Positions 1-6,946 of a stretch of 32,150 bases of DNA are shown here, one piece after another. The notes under the pieces are model-generated. The model was not told where the DNA came from, did not search any database, and was given only the letters and a program-made list of their open reading frames with translations. The stretch is from assembly GCA_964448285.1 (NCBI GenBank), contig CAYUWG010000045.1, forward strand, positions 1 to 32,150, read 5' to 3'. Position numbers and translations under genes: made by a program. How positions within the stretch are numbered: position 1 is the stretch's first letter; every line of letters begins with the position of its first letter. The DNA is from CAYUWG01 sp964448285. GTDB taxonomy: Bacteria > Bacteroidota > Ignavibacteria > SZUA-365.

Positions 1-299
1 GGAGTGGCGTTCAGGCGTGAGACGACTCCGGCCGTTGCGAAGAAGGAGAACGTCGGGACGATCACCCCATCGCCCGGTCCGATATCCAATGCTATCAGTG
101 CGAGGAGGAGCGCATCGGTTCCGGATGAGACGCCCAGTGCGTGCTTGACTCCAAGAAACTCCGCCATGCGTTGCTCCAATTCCTTCACCTCCGGACCGAG
201 GATGAAGTACTGACTCTCAGCGACGCGCAACACGGCGGCGTCAAGTTCGGCTTTCAATGTTCGGTATTGCGCTTTAAGGTCGAGAAGGGGGACGTTCAT
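1..299 (-). CDS. DegT/DnrJ/EryC1/StrS-family sugar aminotransferase (N-terminal part, runs off the window)
   Basis: The minus frame from ATG at 299 stays open to the window edge and encodes 99 residues. It starts MNVPLLDLKAQY, continues with ILGPEVKELE and GVSSGTDALLLAL, and then PGDGVIVPTFSFFATA. These are classic N-terminal blocks of the PLP-dependent DegT/StrS family, whose members transfer an amino group to nucleotide-linked keto-sugars. The SSGTDA block lies in the PLP-phosphate binding region. The catalytic lysine falls outside the window. It is the last visible gene of the minus-strand polysaccharide operon, 84 nt after the HEPN gene. The substrate cannot be told from this part; a WbpE- or FdtB-like role would fit the neighbouring nucleotide-sugar genes, but that is inference. 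A decayed copy of part of the same family lies at 1110-1211. Confidence 0.9.
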   Translation of the reverse strand, partial: MNVPLLDLKAQYRTLKAELDAAVLRVAESQYFILGPEVKELEQRMAEFLGVKHALGVSSGTDALLLALIALDIGPGDGVIVPTFSFFATAGVVSRLNAT

Positions 300-323
300 G
301 AATGCTTCGGTGTGGATGTGTGT

Positions 324-329
324 ATTATA
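324..329 (-). promoter_or_regulatory. Possible -10 box upstream of the aminotransferase gene
   Basis: On the minus strand the 84-nt gap before the aminotransferase contains a perfect TATAAT, 25-30 nt upstream of its ATG. No convincing -35 sequence lies 16-18 nt further upstream, and Bacteroidota-type housekeeping promoters usually use a different -7 consensus, so this is only a candidate. It could give the aminotransferase its own transcript independent of the toxin-antitoxin genes. Confidence 0.25.
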
Positions 330-383
330 CAGGAGTCGTTTCGATTCTGCCGTGGAGCTTACTCAGGATTAATCGCTCAACGA

Positions 384-785
384 TCAGGGCGAAGGTGATG
401 TAGTAGAAATCCCTCGATAGACCTGCTCCATCGACCGGTAGAATTCATGAAGGTTCGAGTAGATATCCTCTGCTGCATCTTCACCATATTCATGCGAGGA
501 GACGTTTCTCATCTCCATCATCTGGAGAAATGGTTGCTCATTCTCGATTATCCCAAGTTTATACGCTTCCTGAAATGTCGCATTTGGCGATCGCGTGAAG
601 ACACCCAGCGTATGGAGATAGGCTTTGAGAGATTTCCATGTCAGTTCGTACGTAAATTCAAATCGCTGAATGGCTGCATCACGCACGATCTCCGTTTTCT
701 CAAGTTCAATGACCTCTTTCAACTTTCCCAGCGCCTTCTGAAAATCCTCAAGCAGCGATTGCAGGATTTCCCTCGTGTTGCTCAT
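384..785 (-). CDS. hepT: HEPN-domain toxin of a HEPN/MNT toxin-antitoxin pair (HI0074/HepT-like)
   Basis: This 133-residue, mostly helical protein matches the family annotated as 'nucleotidyltransferase substrate binding protein' (HI0074 type), with blocks such as RFEFTYELTWKSLKAYL and SPNATFQEAYKLGII. The HEPN signature is intact at residues 93-100: R93-N-V-S-S-H98-E-Y100, which is the R-x4-H-x-Y form. In characterised HepT proteins the Arg and His form the RNase site, and the Tyr is AMPylated by the partner MNT antitoxin. Its ATG overlaps the stop of the MNT gene by ATGA, the usual order and coupling for these pairs. It is expected to act as a cytoplasmic ribonuclease dimer silenced by its partner. 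The family and motif are seen directly; toxicity is inferred from the family. Confidence 0.88.
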   Translation of the reverse strand: MSNTREILQSLLEDFQKALGKLKEVIELEKTEIVRDAAIQRFEFTYELTWKSLKAYLHTLGVFTRSPNATFQEAYKLGIIENEQPFLQMMEMRNVSSHEYGEDAAEDIYSNLHEFYRSMEQVYRGISTTSPSP

Positions 786-1096
786 GCCGTCAGCCTTACC
801 GCATCCCTCATCGCAATCCGCCTGAATGCTTCCTTCGTGCGATGAAGGTCGATGATATCGATCTTCTTGAGCGTGTGGAAGCTCTCCGTCGCAGCGCGGA
901 TGTGTGCGAGTATCTGTATCGGCACCTTCTCCTTCGCATCGAAGACAAAGTCGAAATCCGACCGCGGGCTGTGCGTTTTGGTCGCGCGCGAGCCGATGAG
1001 AAAGACCTCCACGTTTTCGCCAATGTTCTGCCGGATCAACTGCACTGTCTTCTGCATGATCTCTTCATCCGTCAACGCTTGGATTTTCCTAAACAC
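782..1096 (-). CDS. mntA: MNT nucleotidyltransferase antitoxin, copy 1 (paired with HEPN)
   Basis: This 104-residue minimal nucleotidyltransferase carries the GS-x10-D-x-D motif (G35-S36, D47, D49) within IGSRATKTHSPRSDFDF and a third acidic residue at D80 in KKIDIIDL. All residues expected of an active MNT fold are therefore present. Known MntA antitoxins AMPylate the Tyr of the HEPN R-x4-H-x-Y motif, and the partner here has that Tyr. I chose the GTG at 1096: an AGGAG lies 7 nt upstream, and the sequence shared with copy 2 ends just outside it. A longer frame from GTG at 1120 is possible. The stop overlaps the HEPN start by 4 nt. The gene is the left copy of a 318-nt direct repeat and follows a decayed aminotransferase fragment whose frame ends inside it. 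Confidence 0.87.
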   Translation of the reverse strand: MFRKIQALTDEEIMQKTVQLIRQNIGENVEVFLIGSRATKTHSPRSDFDFVFDAKEKVPIQILAHIRAATESFHTLKKIDIIDLHRTKEAFRRIAMRDAVRLTA

Positions 1097-1107
1097 CCAT
1101 CTTCTCC
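790..1107. repeat. Direct repeat, copy 1 (MNT gene)
   Basis: This 318-nt stretch aligns without gaps to 6629-6946, offset by 5839 nt, with 9 mismatches by hand count (about 97% identical). It covers essentially the whole MNT gene plus its ribosome binding site. One mismatch lies in the first ~225 nt and eight in the last ~95 nt, which encode the N-terminus, so divergence is uneven. Outside these limits the two flanks are unrelated. Confidence 0.95.
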
Positions 1108-1211
1108 TTGGATGAGACACGCAGTTCGTGCTTGACTTCGAGAAATTCCGTCGTGCGCTCTTCCAATTATTTCATCTCCGTACCGTACTGGCCCTCAGTG
1201 GACAGCACCGA
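1089..1211 (-). pseudogene. Decayed fragment of a DegT-family aminotransferase
   Basis: Read on the minus strand from 1211, the sequence translates to a relative of codons ~23-60 of the aminotransferase at 1-299. GQY, then GTEMK, a stop codon (TAA, 1167-1169), LEERTTEFLEVKHELRVSS aligns with SQY...GPEVKELEQRMAEFLGVKHALGVSS. Over the last 75 nt (1110-1184) the DNA is about 80% identical by hand count. Nine nucleotides (codons for F-I-L) are missing after the QY codons. The N-terminal start block and everything after VSS are absent, so it is a fossil and not a functional gene. After VSS the frame runs on as KEKMGV and stops at 1089-1091 inside the MNT gene. Copy 2 has the same junction, where gmd also ends in MGV-stop. 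Confidence 0.85.
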
Positions 1212-1250
1212 TAGAATTCTTGTTAACGCAGCTATAACGAATTCCTGCTA

Positions 1251-4200
1251 TTACTTGGCCAGTATCATCCGCCCAGTCACTTGACCGGAAGGCGTTGAGA
1301 GGACGTACAGGTAAAGACCTGACGGATTGGAAGCGCTTGCTGTGAATACGGCTGAATGCACACCTTCGGGTTGCTCCTCATTGACGAGTGATGCCGCTTC
1401 GCGACCGAGAAGATCGTACACGCGCAGAGTTACATAACCAGTTTTCGGTAACGTGTACTCGATCACAGTCGAAGGATTGAACGGATTCGGGTAGTTCCTC
1501 ACAGCCAATGAAGCGCTCACGGGCGTCGTGTCCGTTGCTCCATCATACACGACGTTCTTCGGATACGGCGACTGCGGACGGAAGCGATGATATGCGCGTT
1601 TCATCGTGCGGGCAAGACGCATCTCCGATGCAGGGAAGTTCGCAGACTGCATGTGAGCGATGGCGTTATTCATCTTCACCGAATCCCGTTGCGCCATAGC
1701 GACGAGTTGCAGTACCGGAAGGATATCCGTCGCGTATGGACTGTTGGAGTATTGATTACGTAGTTGATTGATTCTATAATCCGCGCCATCGATGTCCTCG
1801 AGTGCGAACAACGAACGAGCGAGAACGTTGAGAAGCGCCGCTTTCGTCGCTGCTTGATTGGACGCACTGAAGCGATTCAGTAAGAACGCATTCAAACGGC
1901 TCCGACTGACGGATAGCGTATCGGGATTGTTCCGAACGTGTTCGTTTTCAAGAAGCATGACGAATGTTGCATACCGTTTTGCCAGTTGGGCAGAAACGTT
2001 GTTCGGCATGAGCGTACCGATGAACCGATAGACTTCTGCAAAATTACCGGCCTGTGCATACGCCCTGAGTTGACGCAATGAACTCGCGAATGGTGGAAGA
2101 GCGGATGCTTTGCTGAAAGAAGCAACGCCACCTCCCGGATTTTGAAACCACTCCGGGCATTCCGTCGAGCAATTCGGAAGAATCTCGTTACAGTGCGCAG
2201 GGTCGTAGTGCACCGTGACGTTATTGAAAAGCTGTGATGCCTGTGTAGGTGTTAAATAGCATAAGCCGGTCTGTGGATCATAAATACCTGGGACCACGCC
2301 AAACCAGTTCTTCTGAAGCCATGCCGTACCTGTACCATCGCCTTGAACGACCCAGGCAGAAGACATTGAACTGATGTTGTTATCATGCCCTCGGTACGAG
2401 CTTCCACCGGCGGGATCCCAACCGCCGTATAGAACGGAATTGTTGTTCACGTCCAATTGCTGGTTTGCATTGTTCACGATTCGGTTTCCGCCTGCTGTGT
2501 TCTGCGATGTGAAGGATAATTCCGAAGCGTTGATATCGACGCCCTCGAAGACATGCCCTTCGATACAGCTTCTCTTCAGGTCAAGTATAGTGGAGACACT
2601 CAGCCCTATGCCGACAAGATTGTTAAAAATCCTGCTGTCAAAGATGCGGGGATAGCTACCCACGCTTGTAAAACCCGTGTACCAATCCTGATTGATTTCC
2701 GAGCACTCCAGTTTCACATACGAGAACTTATTCCCCGGTTGGAGGAAGATACCGTCGCCATTTTTATTTTGGCCACCCGTGTTTCTAAGAATGCGGCTGT
2801 TCTTGATTCTGCTGATGTACTGCACGCCTGATTGATAGAAGTGGATACCCGAGCCACTGGAGCCGGGATTGACGAACACATCCTGTACCGTGCAGTAATC
2901 CAAGTCGATCCATGAGTTCACATCGCCTACGAGGATTCCTTCCCATTCGTCAGGAGGTATGCCGCTCCATGTACTTCCACCGAACGTCGTTCGTGTAGCA
3001 GTCAGTGAGGTGTAATCATCCAACCCAGCTCCGTATCGGAACAACCACTGACATGGACCTTGCTGAGTGCCATTGCTTTGCATCACTGCATTGTCCCACG
3101 ATATCACAGTTGGCAGATGTTGAAGCGTCGTGCCGGCTTGAGTGATGAATGTGCCATTGTCATAGTTACGGATTTCGTCAAGGCAATCACCAAACACATA
3201 CGGGTTGGAACTGCCCTGAAACGTGATATTGCCGTTATTGATAATGTACTGCGGGCGGTTTGCTTGCGCGCAATCGAACGAGAAGATACCACCATTTTGG
3301 AAAACAAGAGTCTGCCCATCACGAACGTCGAAACCATGCACCCAGGTGATATTTGCACTTATTATTGCGCCACTTCCCCGCAAACCTCTTGATCCTTCAA
3401 ACACTAAATTCCCAGTACCTTCATTGAGGATTGTACCTCCATCAAGGGTCAGTGTACCGCCTGATTCGAATACAAGCGTTGACCCTGATTCGAGAACTAA
3501 CGTCGAACCGCTTGCAAGTTTGATGTCAAGACCAGAAGGAATGGTCATATTACATCCGCTTTGCATACGAAAGGTAATTCCGGCTTGCACTTCGATATTG
3601 CCGTGCACATACCAAGTGCCGGAATGAAGAGTAGCATTTTTTGTGACCCGATACTCATTTACGTATAGGTCAACAGTCGTTGTAGAACCATTCCTTACGA
3701 GATTCTTTACAGCAAAACCGGAAGTGATGCTCTGTGCGTAATTTAAAGATGAACTTGAGTGGTAATAATTACTGTTTGGGTTCGTGTAGAACGCAAACTC
3801 CTGATCTTTACCTGGTAGGAAAAAGCATCCGTTGCTTCCATTATCTGGCGATGTGTCATACGAACCTCTGACTTCTAGGCTATCAAGACCGGTTAGTGCA
3901 TTAGGTACAAATGTATTTGTGGTTCCACTCCAAATCCATTTTCCGCTTGCTTGTTCAAGATCGACAGGCGTTTTTCTTCGATCAGCGTACAGGTAAGCAT
4001 CGTATCGTTCCGGTACATCTTTTTGTGTATGCCATAGGAGCATTCCACCTCCTTCATTATCAATAGGAAAGTTCCGTTCCCAATTGTTCCTTTTTCGATG
4101 ATAACTGCAATACCAACTCTGGCTAGATGCTGTATTCGAAGGTGGATTATTGGGGATGCGTCTGAAAAGATCACCTGTCTCATTGAAATCCCTAATAGTC

Positions 4201-5063
4201 TGATTCACCCTGTCAGAACTAAGGTATGTCGGTGAAATCCAGCCAACAGATTCCCGGAACCAGGGATTATAGAGGGATGCGACATCTTGGAAACCACCGG
4301 TTGACATAACATCGAAGTCGCCAAGTGAATAGTGGTTGAAGTATGTGAGATACTGATGATCCATATCGGGGAAATCGAAAAGATGGCCGTACTCGTGGAT
4401 GGGGATGGCAAGATTATGATCTGGATTACGGAATCGCTGGATAGTCGATGGTGAATCTCGAACCATTATGTACCCGCCATTATATGCAGGATCAGCACTT
4501 GTCCATATACCCCCCGCAAGCCAGTCTACAGTACCTCTTGACGGGATGTTGCCCGGATAGTTAATGACGTTGAAGAAGATCATATCGACGTAACCATCAT
4601 CATCGCCGGAATTTGGAATTCCATCAGGCCCGTCATTGTCGTATTGGCCATAGTCATAAACAGCATCCACTTGCCCAAGAATATCAATGACAAATGCCCT
4701 GCTTACAACCAGATCAGTTGGGTGGTTTACGTTGTATGCTGATACGAAACACGTTGACGGATCTTGTGATATGATATCAACAGATAGAATGTGTTGCCCG
4801 AAAGACGCAGTATAAAGGAATGTACTCATTTGTTGGATTGATGTAACCCAAACTGGTAATGTTGCGTCGTATGTGTTTTGGGGAGTGGCATAAATAGCCA
4901 TTGCGTTTACGGTACCGATTTTTGGAATAAGGTTCGTTGCCATCATCGCATATTGTTGCCCCGAACTAGAGGAATCGGTTGCAAGACACTCATAATTGCT
5001 TTGAGCTTGCAAGTATGGGGAAAGGATTACTGTGAGCAGAAAAGCTCGAAAAACATTTTTCAT
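1251..5063 (-). CDS. T9SS-secreted M6-like metalloprotease with beta-helix region
   Basis: This 1270-residue multidomain protein opens with a signal peptide (residues ~1-21, FLLTVILSPYLQAQ). An M6/immune-inhibitor-A-like protease domain follows, with an acidic probable calcium segment at 141-160 (YDNDGPDGIPNSGDDDGYVD) and the zinc motif HEYGH at 223-227 followed by FPD at 231-233. From ~480 there are short repeats (SGSTLVFESGGTLTLDGGTI) and a long beta-helix-like region to ~930, then a helical region (~1010-1160). A T9SS type A sorting domain follows from ~1188 (RNYPNPFNPST, VYDLLGREAASLVNEEQPEG, ending in GRMILAK). The protein should be exported by Sec, then by T9SS, and may be anchored on the surface. 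Its ATG lies 12 nt after the upstream PD40 gene with GAGGG before it, so the two probably form an operon. The substrate is unknown. The M6 call rests on the HExxH...PD pattern. Confidence 0.85.
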   Translation of the reverse strand: MKNVFRAFLLTVILSPYLQAQSNYECLATDSSSSGQQYAMMATNLIPKIGTVNAMAIYATPQNTYDATLPVWVTSIQQMSTFLYTASFGQHILSVDIISQDPSTCFVSAYNVNHPTDLVVSRAFVIDILGQVDAVYDYGQYDNDGPDGIPNSGDDDGYVDMIFFNVINYPGNIPSRGTVDWLAGGIWTSADPAYNGGYIMVRDSPSTIQRFRNPDHNLAIPIHEYGHLFDFPDMDHQYLTYFNHYSLGDFDVMSTGGFQDVASLYNPWFRESVGWISPTYLSSDRVNQTIRDFNETGDLFRRIPNNPPSNTASSQSWYCSYHRKRNNWERNFPIDNEGGGMLLWHTQKDVPERYDAYLYADRRKTPVDLEQASGKWIWSGTTNTFVPNALTGLDSLEVRGSYDTSPDNGSNGCFFLPGKDQEFAFYTNPNSNYYHSSSSLNYAQSITSGFAVKNLVRNGSTTTVDLYVNEYRVTKNATLHSGTWYVHGNIEVQAGITFRMQSGCNMTIPSGLDIKLASGSTLVLESGSTLVFESGGTLTLDGGTILNEGTGNLVFEGSRGLRGSGAIISANITWVHGFDVRDGQTLVFQNGGIFSFDCAQANRPQYIINNGNITFQGSSNPYVFGDCLDEIRNYDNGTFITQAGTTLQHLPTVISWDNAVMQSNGTQQGPCQWLFRYGAGLDDYTSLTATRTTFGGSTWSGIPPDEWEGILVGDVNSWIDLDYCTVQDVFVNPGSSGSGIHFYQSGVQYISRIKNSRILRNTGGQNKNGDGIFLQPGNKFSYVKLECSEINQDWYTGFTSVGSYPRIFDSRIFNNLVGIGLSVSTILDLKRSCIEGHVFEGVDINASELSFTSQNTAGGNRIVNNANQQLDVNNNSVLYGGWDPAGGSSYRGHDNNISSMSSAWVVQGDGTGTAWLQKNWFGVVPGIYDPQTGLCYLTPTQASQLFNNVTVHYDPAHCNEILPNCSTECPEWFQNPGGGVASFSKASALPPFASSLRQLRAYAQAGNFAEVYRFIGTLMPNNVSAQLAKRYATFVMLLENEHVRNNPDTLSVSRSRLNAFLLNRFSASNQAATKAALLNVLARSLFALEDIDGADYRINQLRNQYSNSPYATDILPVLQLVAMAQRDSVKMNNAIAHMQSANFPASEMRLARTMKRAYHRFRPQSPYPKNVVYDGATDTTPVSASLAVRNYPNPFNPSTVIEYTLPKTGYVTLRVYDLLGREAASLVNEEQPEGVHSAVFTASASNPSGLYLYVLSTPSGQVTGRMILAK

Positions 5064-5075
5064 GATACCCTCATG

Positions 5076-6470
5076 TTAGTGAATATGAATTAGTTTAGCC
5101 GTTATGGCATTGTGTTGCGTACTTATTCGACAGAAATACATTCCAGCGGGCGCCATCTGCCCTTTGCTGTCACGTCCATCCCAATGGATTTCGTGCATGC
5201 CGCTTTCTTTTGAACCTTCGTGTAATATAATTATTTCCCTTCCATAGAGATCGTATATGACCGCCCGTAAATTTTTACGTTGCCTCAACTCATAGGTGAT
5301 TACAGTCGATATAGAAAATGGGCTTGGATGCGAGCTGAGGAACATGAGATTCGGTTCAAGTGAGGGTTGAACTCTCCCAATACCGGTGCTGACAGAATCC
5401 CCGTTCCTGTCCACTATCAATCGTGATATGTACAGCTTTTCGTCTGTTTCAAATAGTGAGTAGTTACGCCTCGAAGAAAAAATTAGTGTCTTGCCATCAG
5501 GCGAGATTGTGGGATAATACTCCCATCCAGTAACATCCCGGCCGCGATCGATGGAATCCGGTTCCGCATATGAATTGACGTTCAAACGTTTTGCCTTACT
5601 CCAACTTTCATTTTGCCAGTATGAAACGAACAATTCAAAGTTATACGGTGATCCGATATACTTGGCAAAATAGAGTGCGGAGTTATCCCCAGTTACAGAC
5701 GCTCCGTCATCTGCCCAAAACGGCGGCCCACAATAGTTTGGGTAGTTGATGTTCTTACCAAGGTTTTTCTTCTCCTTCCATAAACCGGTCAATGAGTCCC
5801 GTTCAGATTCGTACAGGTCATTATTCCCGTACCAATCCATTCTTGCTTCGTTGGTGGCAAAGTACATCTTCTTCCCATCACGTGAGATGAACACTGTCCA
5901 TTCATCCGCTCTTGAGTTGATTGTCGTATCGAGTCTGGCAGGCTCGTTCCAATCGTTCAAGCTGTCCGACCATGTCGCCATCCAGATATCCCAGCGCCAT
6001 CCTCCAGTTGTGTAGGCTATGAAATACAATTCTTTCCCATCTGGCGATAATGCGGGCGATTGCACCAGACCTCTATTTATTCGGTCGCTCAAACGCTCGC
6101 CTTGTGACCATCCTGTGTCAGATAGGTGTGATTTGTAAATCGTATTGCCGAGACAGAAGTAGAGTGTCTTCGCGTCCGCGGAAAGCCAAGGGAATGTTAC
6201 ACTTCTGTATTGTTGGTTGATGCTTTCTGGCAAAAGGACAGGATCACTCCACCTCTCAACGGCAAGAGTCGTGTCACAACTCGGGTTTTGTGCAATTCCG
6301 ATTTGTAGTAGAACGAGGATTAGACCACACGTGACACACGTTGATGCAAAATTGAACGTACCACTCGAAGAGGTCAATGAAAATATTGCATGGCTGTGCG
6401 GATCGGTTTCCACGCTCTTTCGTACTTTTTCAGTAAACCGTTTTACGGTATTATTGCAGGTACAGAACAC
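5076..6470 (-). CDS. T9SS-secreted PD40 (WD40-like) beta-propeller protein
   Basis: This 464-residue protein has several PD40/TolB-like propeller repeats, seen as LSADAKTLYF, LSPDGKELYFIA, ISRDGKKMYFAT and ISPDGKTLIFSS. A T9SS-type C-terminal domain follows (SHPSPFSISTVITYEL, VIYDLYGREIIIL, APAGMYFCRI). The N-terminus is uncertain. From ATG at 6470 a hydrophobic export segment (CGLILVLLQIGIAQ) sits unusually deep, at ~48-61; an in-frame TTG about 30 residues before the likely cleavage site would give a normal signal peptide. It is probably a secreted or surface protein that binds a protein or glycan; no catalytic motif is visible. It lies directly upstream of the M6-like protease gene. The upstream DNA is very A/T rich, unlike the flanking polysaccharide genes, which hints at separate origin. 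Confidence 0.78.
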   Translation of the reverse strand: MFCTCNNTVKRFTEKVRKSVETDPHSHAIFSLTSSSGTFNFASTCVTCGLILVLLQIGIAQNPSCDTTLAVERWSDPVLLPESINQQYRSVTFPWLSADAKTLYFCLGNTIYKSHLSDTGWSQGERLSDRINRGLVQSPALSPDGKELYFIAYTTGGWRWDIWMATWSDSLNDWNEPARLDTTINSRADEWTVFISRDGKKMYFATNEARMDWYGNNDLYESERDSLTGLWKEKKNLGKNINYPNYCGPPFWADDGASVTGDNSALYFAKYIGSPYNFELFVSYWQNESWSKAKRLNVNSYAEPDSIDRGRDVTGWEYYPTISPDGKTLIFSSRRNYSLFETDEKLYISRLIVDRNGDSVSTGIGRVQPSLEPNLMFLSSHPSPFSISTVITYELRQRKNLRAVIYDLYGREIIILHEGSKESGMHEIHWDGRDSKGQMAPAGMYFCRISTQHNAITAKLIHIH

Positions 6471-6623
6471 AAGGACACCTTTTGAAATTCGCTACGTCTC
6501 TCATATTACTAACACCATCATACTTGCGATGAAAAGCAAACTTAAATACAAAGTCAATGATATTTATCATAGTTATATGTCAATCAAATAACTTTAATAG
6601 AGTATTTTGAAAACATGCTGTGA
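6471..6623. other. A/T-rich spacer between the orphan MNT gene and the T9SS pair
   Basis: This gap is strikingly A/T rich: 12 of 60 bases in 6541-6600 are G or C, against roughly half in neighbouring genes. It should hold the promoter of the two T9SS genes. A minus-strand TAAGTTTG at 6537-6544 fits the Bacteroidota -7 consensus TAnnTTTG about 65-70 nt before the ATG, but no TTG is found at the right upstream distance. Just after the orphan MNT gene the ATGA junction is kept, but the following frame stops after 15 codons and there is no HEPN gene. Confidence 0.6.
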
Positions 6624-6935
6624 TCATTTCAGCCTCACCGCATCCCTCATCGCAATCCGCCTGAATGCTTCCTTCGTGCGATGAAGGTCGATGATATCGA
6701 TCTTCTTGAGCGTGTGGAAGCTCTCCGTCGCAGCGCGGATGTGTGCGAGTATCTGTATCGGCACCTTCTCCTTCGCATCGAAGACAAAGTCGAAATCCGA
6801 CCGCGGGCTGTGCGTTTTGGTCGCGCGCGAGCCGATGAGAAAGACCTCCACGTCTTCGCCAATGTTTTGCCGGATCAACTGCACTGTCTTCTGCATGATC
6901 TCTTCGTCGGTCAAAGCCTGAATTTTCCTAAACAC
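6624..6935 (-). CDS. MNT nucleotidyltransferase, orphan copy 2
   Basis: This 103-residue protein is nearly identical to copy 1 (differences include N to D at residue 28 and the last residues, RLK in place of RLTA). It keeps the full active-site set G35-S36, D47, D49 and D80. The GTG at 6935 has GGAG 7 nt upstream; a longer frame from ATG at 6956 is also open. The gene overlaps the end of gmd by 8 nt, so it is probably translated with it. No HEPN gene follows. It might be a spare antitoxin able to act on the HEPN protein encoded 5.8 kb away, or a leftover of the recombination that brought in the T9SS genes. It has not accumulated stops, so it is either recent or under selection. Confidence 0.83.
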   Translation of the reverse strand: MFRKIQALTDEEIMQKTVQLIRQNIGEDVEVFLIGSRATKTHSPRSDFDFVFDAKEKVPIQILAHIRAATESFHTLKKIDIIDLHRTKEAFRRIAMRDAVRLK

Positions 6936-6946
6936 CCATCGTCTCC
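6629..6946. repeat. Direct repeat, copy 2 (orphan MNT gene)
   Basis: This is the right-hand partner of the 318-nt repeat at 790-1107, in the same orientation. Its outer end includes the last codons of gmd (ATGGGTGTTTAG), so the final residues of GMD are encoded by repeat sequence. The inner end falls at the stop of the MNT gene, next to the A/T-rich spacer. Confidence 0.95.

Noticed and set aside
6537..6544. Bacteroidota-type -7 box TAAGTTTG before the T9SS pair
   Set aside because: The match is good but no TTG lies at the expected upstream distance, and the region is so A/T rich that chance matches are expected. Mentioned only as a candidate.
6576..6626. 15-codon frame after the orphan MNT, joined by ATGA, as a HEPN remnant
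   Set aside because: The junction is kept, but the peptide resembles the HEPN start only loosely and the DNA is A/T-rich and unalignable. Chance similarity is likelier.
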